DNA of 64,000 nt from Bacillota bacterium (GCA_023416585.1 JAEZHM010000055.1:15379-79378), one strand, 5' to 3'; counted from the stretch's first letter, positions 1 to 8,971 are shown. The notes: generated by a model from the sequence alone, not told the origin. Program-made: numbers and translations.

Positions 1-698
1 CTTTGGGGCACCGCCTGGTTGCACCCCGGCCGGCCATTACCCAATTGAAAACGGAAACGGAGCCCATCCGGGGCCTGAATGGCATCCGGGCACAGGCGGA
101 AGTGTGGCTGACACGGAACAATGAAATCCTGAAGCGGGAAAAAGGCGAGATTCTGTTCACCGAGTATGGGGTTAGCGGCGTGGCGGCCATGCAGTTGGCC
201 AGGGATTCCGCGGGTACAACGCTGCACATGAACCTGCTGCCTGCCATCAATATAGAAGAAACTGATTTGTTTTCCGCCCTTTTGCGCCGGGCGGAGCTGT
301 TTACTAATGCGCCGCTGGAGCAGTTTTTCTCGGGCTGGCTGCACGCAAGGCTTGGCATGGCCCTGCTAAAGCGTGCCGGTGTTGGCCCCCTTTCACGTAC
401 TTGCTCGTCCCTTTCCTCCAAGGAAATCTCCGCCCTGGCCGCCCTGATCGCTGACTTCCCGCTTGCCGTAACCGGCGTGCAGGGGTTTGACAGTGCCCAG
501 GTGACGGCGGGCGGTATCGATACAAGCGGTTTTGATCCTTCTTCCATGGCCTCCCGGCTTGCTAAAGGCTTGTACGCCGCTGGGGAAGTGCTGGACGTGG
601 ACGGAGACTGCGGCGGCTTCAACCTGCTCTTTGCTTGGGCCAGCGGGATACTGGCCGGGGAACACGCCGCCATGGGCTCTGCCCCTGGACCCCGCTAA
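1..698 (+). CDS. HI0933/BaiN-type FAD flavoprotein, 3' part
   Basis: The gene enters from the left edge, so only about 231 C-terminal residues are visible; family members are about 400 residues. The family comprises FAD-containing NAD(P)H-linked oxidoreductases (YhiN/BaiN), cytoplasmic and mostly of uncertain substrate. Seen: an N-terminal LGHRLVAPRPA stretch that matches the family's segment before the insertion domain, GEILFTEYGVSG, and near the C-terminus GLYAAGEVLDVDGDCGGFN, the signature loop that closes over FAD. The leftmost TTG codon is internal, not a start. The last codons lie inside a dispersed repeat (family C, 674-723) whose palindrome contains the TAA stop, so the extreme C-terminus (GSAPGPR) is repeat-derived. 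Family assignment is secure; the substrate is unknown. Confidence 0.85.
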   Translation, partial: LGHRLVAPRPAITQLKTETEPIRGLNGIRAQAEVWLTRNNEILKREKGEILFTEYGVSGVAAMQLARDSAGTTLHMNLLPAINIEETDLFSALLRRAELFTNAPLEQFFSGWLHARLGMALLKRAGVGPLSRTCSSLSSKEISALAALIADFPLAVTGVQGFDSAQVTAGGIDTSGFDPSSMASRLAKGLYAAGEVLDVDGDCGGFNLLFAWASGILAGEHAAMGSAPGPR

Positions 699-723
699 AG
701 GGATAATATCCCTTTAGAATCCC
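674..723. repeat. Family C palindromic repeat C1, probable terminator
   Basis: Two inverted-repeat modules: a weak GC-rich one (GGGCTCTGCCCCTGGACCCC) and a perfect one at 696-716 with 10-base arms TAAAGGGATA / TATCCCTTTA around one A, followed by GAATCCC. The same arrangement recurs at 8971-9028, 15626-15686 and 19493-19659. The stop codon of the flavoprotein gene is the first triplet of the second arm. Likely acts as a hairpin terminator. Confidence 0.7.
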
Positions 724-827
724 TCTATTTGAGAGTAAATTAAGCAAATTCAAAACCCCACGCTTTTATCTAATAAATCTGTAATCGGATGAGTATACCT
801 TCCATTATATATTGATAACCGGTACAT

Positions 828-954
828 GGCGGGCGATTGCTAATCGCCCCTACAGCTACAAAGTGTGTATTGGCTTTTCTTCTGGGCTAAATATGCCCCG
901 GCAGACAAGTCAATAAACATACGGCGTTGTAGGGGCGATTAGCAATCGCCCGCC
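828..954. repeat. 27-bp perfect inverted repeat (REP/MITE-like)
   Basis: Arm 828-854 begins GGCGGGCGATTGCTAATCGC; arm 928-954 is its exact reverse complement, with a 73-bp spacer. Each arm itself contains a small palindrome (GGGCGATTnnTAATCGCCC-like). The core GGGGCGAT...ATCGCCC is the same as the palindromes around the broken transposase at 52.1-52.8 kb, so this may be a target or remnant of that element family. Confidence 0.75.
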
Positions 955-1402
955 TGTTGCGGTTGATTTCATCAATGTATTTTCTGAATTCACCGCCGAT
1001 AAGCCGGACGGACCGTTGAATTTCCGAGAGTAAATATTGCTCAATGAACTATTTTTCATTCAACAACAGCATCTGTACAATTTCCCGCTGTTCAACAAAT
1101 ATTGCACCGCAATGAATGATATATCCCGAAAATCATCAGAACAAAAAGTGGAATATCCGTTCATTGAATCCAAATATTGATAAGATTAATGCAAAATATG
1201 GGAAGCCCTATTGATGCGGCATTATATGGATAATTGGCTTCAAAACGGAGCCTTGCAATTGTGCGGAATGGTGCATGTCCCTTACACAAAAAGTGAATGC
1301 AAATGAACAAAAAATGAGAAGGACGAGCCCGGGATTTTAAAAGAACATAAAATAAGTAATACAAAGAACAAAAAATGAGTAGAATTTATGTTTTTTACCC
1401 GG
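955..1402. other. AT-rich noncoding stretch
   Basis: No convincing coding sequence on either strand; the only open frames are short and lack ribosome binding sites. It probably holds the upstream control region of the following catabolic island. Confidence 0.5.
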
Positions 1403-1408
1403 TATAAT
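1403..1408 (+). promoter_or_regulatory. Possible -10 box upstream of the catabolic island
   Basis: TATAAT, matching the sigma-A -10 consensus, lies 54 bases before the RraA-like start. No good TTGACA is found 16-18 bases upstream (TAGAAT at 1380-1385), so an activator would be needed if this is the promoter. Confidence 0.35.
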
Positions 1409-1462
1409 GAAACCATAAAAAACGCCAAAAAGTAAATACAGGCGTCTTAAGGAGCGATGAAA

Positions 1463-2179
1463 ATGACATACCAGGAAGAGAACCAGAAGCTTATTGAACT
1501 ATTCAAACCCTGCCGTGTAACCGACGTTCGCGATGGAATGGACTGGATGGGTTACCATCATTATGGCACCGTGGACAAGAGCGTCCGCCCCCTGTGGCAA
1601 ACCCATGTGGTGGGCATCGCCCGTACCGCCCGCTACCTGCCCTACGAAGGCCCCGCCCCCGCCGTCACCGGTGACGCTTATACCAAGTGGGCCCACATGT
1701 ATTACAATGAAATCTGCACCGATCCGTGGATGAATGATATCGAGCCCGGTGATTTTGTGGCGCTGGACATCGCCGGCCTGGATGTGGGCCTCTTGGGTTC
1801 CAACAACACCCTGACCGCGCTGCTGAAGGGCTGCGTAGGCTTTTTGACAAACGGCGGCGGCATCCGTGATACCGACGAAGTCATCATGCAGAAGGTTCCC
1901 GTTTGGTCCAAGCATATCTCCCAGGGCATGGACCAGGCCCGTATCCGCTATCTGGAAAAGGATATCCCCATTGCAGTCGGCGGCGTGGCCATTTATCCGG
2001 GCGATGTGATCATTGCCGACAACGACGGCGTGATCGTCGTGCCCCGCAAGGCAGCCTGGGACGTGGCCAAGTATGCCTGGCAGGAAATGAACGGCGACAA
2101 GGTGGGCCGCCAGAACCTGTACAAGAAGCTCAACTGGGAGCTGGATGATACGGTTATACCGGTGGATCCGGTAAAGTAA
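1463..2179 (+). CDS. RraA-like family protein (class II aldolase/decarboxylase type)
   Basis: A 238-residue member of the RraA/HMG-aldolase fold. Family members include 4-hydroxy-4-methyl-2-oxoglutarate aldolases, oxaloacetate decarboxylases and sugar-acid enzymes, using a divalent metal held by the conserved Asp. Seen: an N-terminal VTDVRDGMDWMG, a central GCVGFLTNGGGIRDTDEV, which is the G-x-RD active-site loop with its Arg and Asp, and a C-terminal DNDGVIVVPRKAA strand typical of the family. Two ATGs are possible. The one at 1463 sits 8 bases after AAGGAG (1449-1454), while 1457 is only 2 bases away, so 1463 is preferred. It is the first gene of the island feeding the ABC importer and the BKACE/thiolase genes, so a lyase acting on a substituted oxo-acid or sugar acid is plausible, but the substrate is not shown. 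Confidence 0.85.
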   Translation: MTYQEENQKLIELFKPCRVTDVRDGMDWMGYHHYGTVDKSVRPLWQTHVVGIARTARYLPYEGPAPAVTGDAYTKWAHMYYNEICTDPWMNDIEPGDFVALDIAGLDVGLLGSNNTLTALLKGCVGFLTNGGGIRDTDEVIMQKVPVWSKHISQGMDQARIRYLEKDIPIAVGGVAIYPGDVIIADNDGVIVVPRKAAWDVAKYAWQEMNGDKVGRQNLYKKLNWELDDTVIPVDPVK

Positions 2180-2201
2180 TAAAAAGAGGAGGTTCCGATC
2201 C

Positions 2202-3488
2202 ATGAAGAAGATGTTGGCTCTACTCTTGACGCTCGTGCTGCTGCTGCCCCTGTGCGCAAGCGCGCTGGCCAGCGGAACGGTGGAAATCCGTGCCGCCTGG
2301 TGGGGAGACACCAAACGCTTTGACCTGTACAACTCCATCGTGGGTGAATTTACTAAAGCCAACCCCGACATCAAGGTTGTAAGCGAGCCTGTGAGCTGGA
2401 GTGACTACTGGGATAAGCTCTCCGTTCAGGTAGCAGGCGGCAACGCGCCTGACTTCATCGGCATGCATCCCCAGTACGCCGCCGACTATATTGGCCGCGG
2501 CATGGTGGAGCCCCTTGACCAGTACATCAAGGATGGCATCATTACCACCGACGGATGGGCTCAGGGCACGCTCAACACCGGCGTGGTGAACGGCGTGACC
2601 TACATGATCCCCATGGGCGTAACCTTTACCAGCGAGTTCGTCAACGCTGGCATACTCAAGGAACTGGGCTTCGATGTGCCTGCCTTCGACTGGACATATG
2701 ACGATGTGAAGGATATGGGCCTGAAAGTCCGCGCAGCCCTGGATGCCGCCGGCAAGACCGGCACATGGCTGCTCGCCGACATGTCCACCAACGTCAACTC
2801 CTTCCGCTACTTCGTACGCCAGAACGGCCGTGAGCTGTATGACGTAAACGGCGATATCAACTTCACCGCGGAAGATGTCGAAAAGTGGTTTGCCATGTGG
2901 AAGGATTTCCGCGACACCGGCATCATCCCCGATGCTGCGACCGCCACCGAATATGCAACCGCCACATTGGAAGACAGCCTCTTCTCCCGTGATATGGTAC
3001 TGGTGACCCAGGTGCCCATCAACCAGCTGAAGCTCTACCGCACCACCTTCCCCCAAAAGACGGTCGGCTCCGTCCGTATTCCCTCCCTGGCCGGCGGGGC
3101 AGTCGGTGAATTCCCCGAAGGCGCACACTTCGCCATCTATGCCAAATCCAGCCCCGAAAAGAAGCTGGCTGCGGCCAAGCTGATCAACTTCTGGTTGAAC
3201 AGTTCAGAGGCTCTGGGTATCTTCGGTCTGGACCAAGGCGTGCCCGGCAACCTGAGCCTGAAGGATGCCTACATGCCCAAGCTGGATGCCAACCAATTGG
3301 ATATCCTGGATTTCGTGAACAAGCTGTCCGAGATCGCAACTCCCACCATCTATCCGCCCACGGGTGCTTCCGAGATCGACGCGCTCTTCAAGAGCATCGG
3401 CGAAGCCGTGCAGTTTGACTCCAAGACGCCTGCCGACGCCGCCAAGGAACTCTACGACCAGGCTGTGGCGATCCGCTCCAAGAAGTAA
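2202..3488 (+). CDS. ABC sugar-type extracellular solute-binding protein
   Basis: A 428-residue family 1 (CUT1) binding protein that captures a carbohydrate-like ligand outside the membrane and delivers it to the two permeases downstream. Seen: a signal peptide with hydrophobic core LLTLVLLLPLC and an ALA|SG type I cleavage site near residue 23. The Cys in the core is not in a good lipobox, so the protein does not look lipidated. The mature part starts TVEIRAAWWGD and has FTKANPDIKVV and GNAPDFIGMHPQ, classic CUT1 motifs. GAGGAGG lies about 10 bases before the ATG. A strong hairpin follows before the permease genes, the usual way of producing more binding protein than permease. Confidence 0.93.
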   Translation: MKKMLALLLTLVLLLPLCASALASGTVEIRAAWWGDTKRFDLYNSIVGEFTKANPDIKVVSEPVSWSDYWDKLSVQVAGGNAPDFIGMHPQYAADYIGRGMVEPLDQYIKDGIITTDGWAQGTLNTGVVNGVTYMIPMGVTFTSEFVNAGILKELGFDVPAFDWTYDDVKDMGLKVRAALDAAGKTGTWLLADMSTNVNSFRYFVRQNGRELYDVNGDINFTAEDVEKWFAMWKDFRDTGIIPDAATATEYATATLEDSLFSRDMVLVTQVPINQLKLYRTTFPQKTVGSVRIPSLAGGAVGEFPEGAHFAIYAKSSPEKKLAAAKLINFWLNSSEALGIFGLDQGVPGNLSLKDAYMPKLDANQLDILDFVNKLSEIATPTIYPPTGASEIDALFKSIGEAVQFDSKTPADAAKELYDQAVAIRSKK

Positions 3489-3524
3489 CGGGTAAGGTTC
3501 CTTCAGTAAAATTCTTCTTAATCC

Positions 3525-3566
3525 GGGGGAAAGCCGTACAGAACAGAATGCATCCGGCTTTCCCCC
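3525..3566 (+). terminator. Intra-operon hairpin (attenuator or mRNA stabiliser)
   Basis: Perfect 12-base arms GGGGGAAAGCCG (3525-3536) and CGGCTTTCCCCC (3555-3566) around an 18-nt loop. There is no long T run, so partial termination or 3'-end protection of the binding-protein message is more likely than full termination. Confidence 0.7.
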
Positions 3567-3632
3567 CTTTCCCCAGGACACACCTAAAAGCCCAGGCGGT
3601 TTCCTGGAAAAACCCTTAAGGAGGCTGATGCC

Positions 3633-4538
3633 TTGAAAAAGTCCCACACGAACAGGCCGTGGGAGGCATATGTTTTCCTGGGTCCTTGGCTGATCGGCCT
3701 GTTTTGCTTCACCGTTATCCCGATGATCCTGTCGCTGTATTTTTCGTTCACCCAGTATGACATGGCGACCATGCCCAAATGGATAGGCCTCGGCAACTAC
3801 ATCGATATGGCCCATGACCCGCGGCTGCTCAAGAGTTTACAGGTCACCTTTACCTATGTAGGCTGCAGCATCCCCTTGCAGTTGGCCTTCGCGCTGCTTC
3901 TGGCCACTGTGCTCAAGAAAAACCGGCGCGGTGTCAGATTGTACAGGGCAATCTTCTACCTGCCATCCCTTTTTGGCGGCAGTGTGGCTGTAGCCCTTCT
4001 CTGGCGCCAGATCTTCAACAAAACCGGCGTTATCAACCGCTTGCTTGCCATTTTCGGCATCGTGGGCAAGAACTGGATCGCAACGCCTTCCACCGTGCTG
4101 TATACGCTGGTGTTATTGGCCATCTGGCAGTTCGGTTCGTCCATGGTGGTTTTCCTGGGCGGGCTGAAGCAGATCCCCGTGGATTATTATGAGGCCGCCG
4201 AGATTGACGGCGCAAACAAGATACAGATCTTTTTCAAGATTACGCTGCCCCTCTTAACGCCCATGGTATTTTTCAACCTGGTGATGACCATCATCAGCGC
4301 GTTCCAGGCGTTCACACCCAGCTACATCATCAGCCAGGGCTCGGGCGGACCAATGGATTCCACCATGTTCTACACGCTGTATCTGTACCTGAAGGGCTTT
4401 AGGCAGTTCGCCATGGGTTATGCTTCCGCCATGGCCTGGGTGCTGCTTGTGATTATAGCCATAGTGACCGCACTGATGTTTGCTGCCGCCAACAGATGGG
4501 TCTACTATGACGATGGGGAAAAGGGGGGAGCGCGTTGA
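3633..4538 (+). CDS. CUT1 ABC transporter permease (MalF/UgpA type)
   Basis: A 301-residue integral membrane protein with six predicted helices that forms one half of the importer channel. Seen: an N-terminal helix WLIGLFCFTVIPMILSLYFS and the permease EAA loop EAAEIDGANKIQIFFKITLP, which docks onto the ATPase. The start is the TTG at 3633, 8 bases after AAGGAGG. A nearby ATG at 3628 is out of frame and closes after two codons. The gene overlaps the next one by four bases (TTGA), so the two permeases are translationally coupled. No ATPase gene is nearby; in this family a shared MsmX-type ATPase encoded elsewhere normally serves several importers. Confidence 0.93.
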   Translation: MKKSHTNRPWEAYVFLGPWLIGLFCFTVIPMILSLYFSFTQYDMATMPKWIGLGNYIDMAHDPRLLKSLQVTFTYVGCSIPLQLAFALLLATVLKKNRRGVRLYRAIFYLPSLFGGSVAVALLWRQIFNKTGVINRLLAIFGIVGKNWIATPSTVLYTLVLLAIWQFGSSMVVFLGGLKQIPVDYYEAAEIDGANKIQIFFKITLPLLTPMVFFNLVMTIISAFQAFTPSYIISQGSGGPMDSTMFYTLYLYLKGFRQFAMGYASAMAWVLLVIIAIVTALMFAAANRWVYYDDGEKGGAR

Positions 4539-5374
4539 AACGCAAGCATGTAAGTGTCGCCGCGTATCACCTCCTGATCATCCTGTTTGGTTTTTCGATG
4601 CTCTATCCCCTGTTGTGGATGCTAAGCGCGTCGTTCAAGTCAAACGGGGAGATCTTTTCCGGCACGAATTTCTTTCCCCTTGAGCCTACCCTCGACAACT
4701 ACAAAAGTGGTCTTAAGGGCGTTTCCGGCTACGGATTCCTGCGCTTTTTCGGCAACTCGTTCCTGGTCGCGGGGCTTTGCATGATCGGCAATATGCTGTC
4801 CTGCTCCATGGCGGCCTACGCCTTTTCCAAGCTGAACTTCAAGATGAAGGGCTTTCTGTTCACCATCATGATGGGAACGCTGATGCTGCCCTTCCATGTT
4901 CGCCTGATCCCGCAGTACATCGTTTTCAACAAGATCGGCTGGGTAAATACGTTTTTACCGCTGGTCGTTCCCAAGTTCTTTGCCACAGAGGGGTTCTTTG
5001 TTTTCCTATTGACCCAGTTTATGCGAACCATCAGCAATGAGTTGCTGGAAGCGCCGCGTATCGACGGCTGCAATACCTTCCACATCTATGGCTATTTCAT
5101 GCTACCGCTGTCGGTGCCCGCGCTGGTCACGGTGGCCATCTTCACCTTCATCTGGACATGGAATGACTTCTTCTCACAGATGATCTACCTGTCCGATCCG
5201 GCTAATTTCACGGTATCACTGGCGCTGCGCATGTTTGTGGATGCCACGGGGCAAAGCTCCTGGGGCGCACTGTTTGCCATGTCCTGCCTGTCGCTGGTGC
5301 CGCTATTTACGCTGTTCATCGTGTTCCAGCGGTATCTGGTGGAGGGGATCACCGCGGGCTCGCTCAAAGGTTAA
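4535..5374 (+). CDS. CUT1 ABC transporter permease (MalG/UgpE type)
   Basis: A 279-residue second permease. Seen: N-terminal ILFGFSMLYPLLWMLSASFK, typical of MalG-type proteins with the SASFK/R signature, and an EAA-like loop EAPRIDGCNTFHIYGYFMLP. The TTG start overlaps the upstream stop as TTGA. The C-terminus YLVEGITAGSLKG is the usual family ending. With the binding protein at 2202 and the permease at 3633 it completes an importer lacking only the ATPase. Confidence 0.93.
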   Translation: MKRKHVSVAAYHLLIILFGFSMLYPLLWMLSASFKSNGEIFSGTNFFPLEPTLDNYKSGLKGVSGYGFLRFFGNSFLVAGLCMIGNMLSCSMAAYAFSKLNFKMKGFLFTIMMGTLMLPFHVRLIPQYIVFNKIGWVNTFLPLVVPKFFATEGFFVFLLTQFMRTISNELLEAPRIDGCNTFHIYGYFMLPLSVPALVTVAIFTFIWTWNDFFSQMIYLSDPANFTVSLALRMFVDATGQSSWGALFAMSCLSLVPLFTLFIVFQRYLVEGITAGSLKG

Positions 5375-5403
5375 TATCCCATCAAGAAAGGAAGTTCTAC
5401 CCC

Positions 5404-5832
5404 ATGAGAACCTATGTTGGAAATGGATACGGCCGCCATGTGGTGATCCATCTTGGAAAAGGCGAACTGGTATTGGAATCCATACAGGCTGAAATCAAAC
5501 GGTTGAATATCCGCACCGGCATTGTGGCCTCCGGCATCGGCTCGGCACGTAAAATCGTTTATCACCGCATCGGCAACCTAAACGCCGATCCTTTGAACAT
5601 TTTCGAAACGCTGGAAGGGCCTACGGAGATTGGCTCTATCCAGGGCCTGATCGTGGACGGGGAACCGCACCTGCACATCGTCTGCTACTCTGAAGAGGGC
5701 GCGCATGCCGGTCACCTGGAGCCTGGCTGCGAGGTGCAATACCTGGCGGAAATCAGTATTGTCGAGCTTACGGATGCCGATCTTACCCGCCGGCTGGATG
5801 AATTCGGCATCTCCTATATCGACAAGCGCTGA
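5404..5832 (+). CDS. PPC/DUF296 domain protein
   Basis: A 142-residue single-domain protein of the plant-and-prokaryote-conserved (PPC, DUF296) family. Prokaryotic members are small cytoplasmic trimers with unclear function, and some bind a metal through conserved histidines. Seen: GIVASGIGSARKIVYHRIG in the N-terminal half, then EPHLHIVCYSEEGAHAGHLE, which carries the H-x-H and H-x-x-H cluster of bacterial members. AAGGAAG precedes the ATG at good spacing. It lies inside the transport/catabolism operon, so a regulatory or substrate-sensing role for the pathway is possible, but nothing in the sequence proves it. Confidence 0.8.
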   Translation: MRTYVGNGYGRHVVIHLGKGELVLESIQAEIKRLNIRTGIVASGIGSARKIVYHRIGNLNADPLNIFETLEGPTEIGSIQGLIVDGEPHLHIVCYSEEGAHAGHLEPGCEVQYLAEISIVELTDADLTRRLDEFGISYIDKR

Positions 5833-5837
5833 CGTAT

Positions 5838-6620
5838 ATGAAATTCGGCTGTATTGCAACAATTGCGGATTATCCGGTGTTGGAAAAGACGGGGCTTGAC
5901 TACGTGGAGTTTTCCGGGCGCAATGTGTGTGCCATGGAAGAAAACACTTTTTTAAAGCTTCGGCGTATGATCAAATCCGGCGCGCTGCCCTGCCTGGGCT
6001 TCAACGCCTACTGCCCGCCGGATGTTCGCATTGCGGGGCCGGGGTTTTCTAAAGAAGCTGCAAGGGAATACGCGAAAAGGTGCCTTCACCGGGCGGCGGA
6101 ACTGAACGTGCAGGTGGTGGGCATAGGCTCGCCCATGTCAAGGAACCTGCCGGAAGGGTACGACCGGAACAAAGCCATACGGCAGGCGGAAGAGTTCTTC
6201 GCCGTCACGGCGGAGATTTTCGCCGAACAAAACATATACGTCTGCGTAGAGGCGTTGGGGAATTGTTACTGCAATTTTATCAACCGCCTTCAAGAAGCCC
6301 AAGGCATTGTGCGCGCTGTGAACATGGAAAATTTGAAGCTTGTACTGGATTTTTACAATATGGAGCACAGCGGGGAAGCGGATCACCCGCTTTTCCCATT
6401 TATTAACGACATTGTGCACGCCCACATCTCCGACGATGCCGGCAGCCCGCAAAAGCGGTGGTTTTTAAGGCCGGAAAAGCGGAATCTGCACGCCGCGCGC
6501 ATAAGGCGGCTGATGGAGGCGGGGTACTTGGGCGCAATGACGCTGGAGATTGATCTGCCGGTAAGTCATAAAGAGGCAGTGTCATCACTTGATATTCTTC
6601 GTAGCTCTGTTTATTGCTGA
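5838..6620 (+). CDS. Sugar phosphate isomerase/epimerase family (xylose isomerase-like TIM barrel)
   Basis: A 260-residue AP endonuclease 2/xylose isomerase-like barrel. Family enzymes isomerise or epimerise sugars, keto acids or inosose using a divalent metal. Seen: an early Glu-rich strand YVEFSGRN, ICVEALGN-like NIYVCVEALGNCY with the metal-binding Glu, LVLDFYNMEHSG with Asp and His, and DIVHAHISD with the third metal site. The start is only 5 bases after the preceding stop and has no strong ribosome binding site, so it is probably coupled to the PPC gene. Its place beside a four-carbon acid sugar kinase resembles the OtnI isomerase of threonate/erythronate pathways; this is a suggestion, not a proof. 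Confidence 0.82.
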   Translation: MKFGCIATIADYPVLEKTGLDYVEFSGRNVCAMEENTFLKLRRMIKSGALPCLGFNAYCPPDVRIAGPGFSKEAAREYAKRCLHRAAELNVQVVGIGSPMSRNLPEGYDRNKAIRQAEEFFAVTAEIFAEQNIYVCVEALGNCYCNFINRLQEAQGIVRAVNMENLKLVLDFYNMEHSGEADHPLFPFINDIVHAHISDDAGSPQKRWFLRPEKRNLHAARIRRLMEAGYLGAMTLEIDLPVSHKEAVSSLDILRSSVYC

Positions 6621-6659
6621 TACTGCCCTGAAAACAGAAATCGCCACCGATGCTTAAGA

Positions 6660-6761
6660 CCTCCCCCAGCCTCCTTCGTCGGCAGCCCCCTCCAAGAGGG
6701 AGCCTCTCCTAAAGCCTCCCTCTTGGAGGGAGGTGCCGCCCGCAGGCGGCGGTAGGAGGTT
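6660..6761 (+). repeat. Family A palindromic repeat A1
   Basis: About 102 bp beginning CCTCCCCCAGCCTCCTTCG and ending GGCGGTAGGAGGTT, with an internal hairpin of CCTCCAAGAGGGAG and CTCCCTCTTGGAGG arms and a second one GCCGCCCGCAGGCGGC. Related copies lie at 12019-12121, 15457-15568 (reverse) and, shortened, 19327-19360. No coding content. Confidence 0.75.
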
Positions 6762-6834
6762 GATAGATTGTCATCTTTATCCCTTGGGATGATGTTTACT
6801 TAGTTTGAAAGTTTTATTGAAGGAGGAATGAATC

Positions 6835-7773
6835 ATGGCACCCAAAGCCCAGCGGAAGATTATTGTCAGCGCGGCCGTGACCGGCGGCGTGCATACGCCC
6901 AGCATGTCTAAGTACCTGCCCCGCAACCCCGATATGATCGTGGAAGACGCGGTGAACGCCGCCAAAGCCGGCGCGGCCGTGGTGCATATCCATGCCAGGC
7001 TGGATAACGGCAAGCCCACGGCGGACTACGACACCTTTGAGTATATTCTTTCCCGCATCAAAAAGCAGAGCGATGTGGTGATCGGCATCACCACCGGCGG
7101 CGCCCAGGGCATGACAGTGGAGGAGCGGTTTTCCGTGATCCCGCGTTTCAGCCCGGAGATCGCCTCGGCCAACGGCGGCACCATCAACTTCTGCTTTTCC
7201 CGCTTGGCCGACGAGATCGGCACCTTTGAATATGACTGGGAAAGGCCCTTTATCGAGCGCACCTGGGATAACCTGTTCAAGAACACCTTCCGTGATATCG
7301 AGTATTGCATCAACATGATGAACTCCTGCGATACGCGGCCGGAATTCGAGCTGTTCGACTATGGCCAATTGGCGAACCTCAATCACTTTGTGCAAAAGGG
7401 CATCGTGCGCAAGCCCATCTATTTGCAGTTTGTGCCCGGCATCATGGGCGGCATGCCCATCGGCAACGAGGGCATGATGTTCATCATCGACCAGGCGAAG
7501 AAAATGTTCGGGCCGGATGTGCAGTACTGTACCGTGGCGCCAGGCCGGCGCATGTACCGCCTGGCGGCCATGATGGCGCTAAACGGCGGCAATGTTCGGG
7601 TAGGTTTGGAAGACGGCTTGTACTTAAAGCCCAATGGGGAATTGGCCAAGTCCAGCGCCGAGCAGGTACAGAAGATCGTACGAATTTTGAATGACCTGGA
7701 CTTTGAGATCGCCAGCCCTGATGAAGCCCGGGAACAGCTGCAACTAAAGGGCCGCGACAAGGTGAATTTCTAA
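6835..7773 (+). CDS. Beta-keto acid cleavage enzyme (BKACE, DUF849)
   Basis: A 312-residue enzyme of the 3-keto-5-aminohexanoate cleavage (Kce) family. These Zn-dependent TIM barrels react a beta-keto acid with acetyl-CoA to give acetoacetate and a new acyl-CoA. Seen: N-terminal IIVSAAVTGGVHTPSMSKYL, the family's TPS/MS motif; AGAAVVHIHAR with the two Zn-binding His of H-x-H; GITTGGAQGMTVEERF; and the C-terminal GGNVRVGLEDGLYL with the catalytic Arg/Glu region. AAGGAGG precedes the ATG. The thiolase gene follows after 10 bases, so acetoacetate chemistry and thiolysis are probably linked. Which of the many BKACE substrates it uses cannot be told from motifs alone. Confidence 0.92.
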   Translation: MAPKAQRKIIVSAAVTGGVHTPSMSKYLPRNPDMIVEDAVNAAKAGAAVVHIHARLDNGKPTADYDTFEYILSRIKKQSDVVIGITTGGAQGMTVEERFSVIPRFSPEIASANGGTINFCFSRLADEIGTFEYDWERPFIERTWDNLFKNTFRDIEYCINMMNSCDTRPEFELFDYGQLANLNHFVQKGIVRKPIYLQFVPGIMGGMPIGNEGMMFIIDQAKKMFGPDVQYCTVAPGRRMYRLAAMMALNGGNVRVGLEDGLYLKPNGELAKSSAEQVQKIVRILNDLDFEIASPDEAREQLQLKGRDKVNF

Positions 7774-7783
7774 GGAGGCCGCT

Positions 7784-8971
7784 ATGTTTCAAAAATCAGT
7801 CATCGTATCCATGGCCCGCACGCCTATCGGTACGTTTGGAGGTTCTTTAAAAAGTAAAACGGCCATAGAGCTTGGCGCTATTGCAGCCAAGGCGGCACTT
7901 AACAGATCCCGTGTTCCCGCCGAAATGGTAGATGAGGTGGTCTTCGGCTGCGTGGGCCAGCACGGGCTCAACGCCTTCCTTTCCCGGCTGGTGGGGCTTA
8001 ATGCAGGTGTGCCGGAAACGGCCTCCGCCCAAACCGTGAACAGGATGTGCGCTTCAGGTTTGCAGGCCATCGTCACGGCATCCCAACTGATCGAAACCGG
8101 CGACGCCGAGGTCACACTGGCCGGCGGAGCGGAAAGCATGTCCAACTATCCCTACACCTTGCAGGATGCCCGCTGGGGCATGCGCATGGGGGTGGGGGAA
8201 ACAGCCATGCTGGACTCGCTGACCACCGCGCTGTGCGAGCCCACCTCCGGCGAGAAGGTGCATATTGCCATCACTGCCGAGAACATCGCCCAAAAGTATG
8301 GGCTTACCCGTGAAGAGCTGGACGCCTATGCTCTGGAAGGGCAGCGCAGAGCCAAAGCCGCCATCGCAAACGGTCTGTTCAAGGATGAGATCGTGCCCGT
8401 GGAAATGAAAAACAAGGGTGAGATCACACTGTTTGATACGGACGAGCACCCCAGGGAAACAAGCCTGGAAAAGCTTTTGAAGCTCAAGCCCTTCGCGAAA
8501 TCCGACGGTGTGGTCACCGCGGGCAACGCAAGCGGCATCAATGACGGGGCCGCCGCACTTATGATCGTCACCCGCGACAAGGCATCGGAACTGAACGTGA
8601 AGCCTATTGCCCGGGTGGTGGATTTTGCCTGCGCCGGCGTGGACCCCAAATACATGGGTTTGGGTCCGGTGGATGCTACCCGAAAGCTTTTAAAAAAGAC
8701 CGGCTTGTCTTTAAGCGACATCGGCCTGGTGGAACTGAATGAAGCCTTTGCCGCCCAGGCGGTGGGCTGCATAAAGGAACTTGGCCTTGATCCTAATATC
8801 GTCAACGTCAACGGCTCCGGCATTGCCCTTGGCCATCCCATCGGTGCAACCGGCGCCATCATCTCCATCAAGCTCATTTCTGAAATGCATAGGCGTCATG
8901 TCCGTTATGGACTTGCCACCCTTTGCATTGGCGGCGGCCAGGGCATGAGCGTGGTGTTTGAAGCAATCTAG
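7784..8971 (+). CDS. Acetyl-CoA acetyltransferase (thiolase)
   Basis: A 395-residue cytosolic thiolase that reversibly splits acetoacetyl-CoA (or a homologue) with CoA. Seen: nucleophile Cys in NRMCASGLQAI (about residue 88), GGAESMSNYPY, the catalytic His in GHPIGATGA (about residue 350) and the second Cys in LCIGGGQGMSV (about residue 380). AAGGAGG sits before the ATG. It is placed directly after the BKACE gene, consistent with channeling acetoacetyl units to acetyl-CoA. Length and motifs are complete for the family. A family C hairpin overlaps its stop codon and probably ends transcription. Confidence 0.95.
   Translation: MFQKSVIVSMARTPIGTFGGSLKSKTAIELGAIAAKAALNRSRVPAEMVDEVVFGCVGQHGLNAFLSRLVGLNAGVPETASAQTVNRMCASGLQAIVTASQLIETGDAEVTLAGGAESMSNYPYTLQDARWGMRMGVGETAMLDSLTTALCEPTSGEKVHIAITAENIAQKYGLTREELDAYALEGQRRAKAAIANGLFKDEIVPVEMKNKGEITLFDTDEHPRETSLEKLLKLKPFAKSDGVVTAGNASGINDGAAALMIVTRDKASELNVKPIARVVDFACAGVDPKYMGLGPVDATRKLLKKTGLSLSDIGLVELNEAFAAQAVGCIKELGLDPNIVNVNGSGIALGHPIGATGAIISIKLISEMHRRHVRYGLATLCIGGGQGMSVVFEAI

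Noticed and set aside
828..954. A CRISPR-like array
   Set aside because: Only one inverted pair, no regularly spaced direct repeats and no cas genes in the window.
1499..2374. 291-codon minus-strand frame over the RraA-like gene
   Set aside because: It runs across two plus-strand genes with proper ribosome binding sites and shows no recognisable domain.
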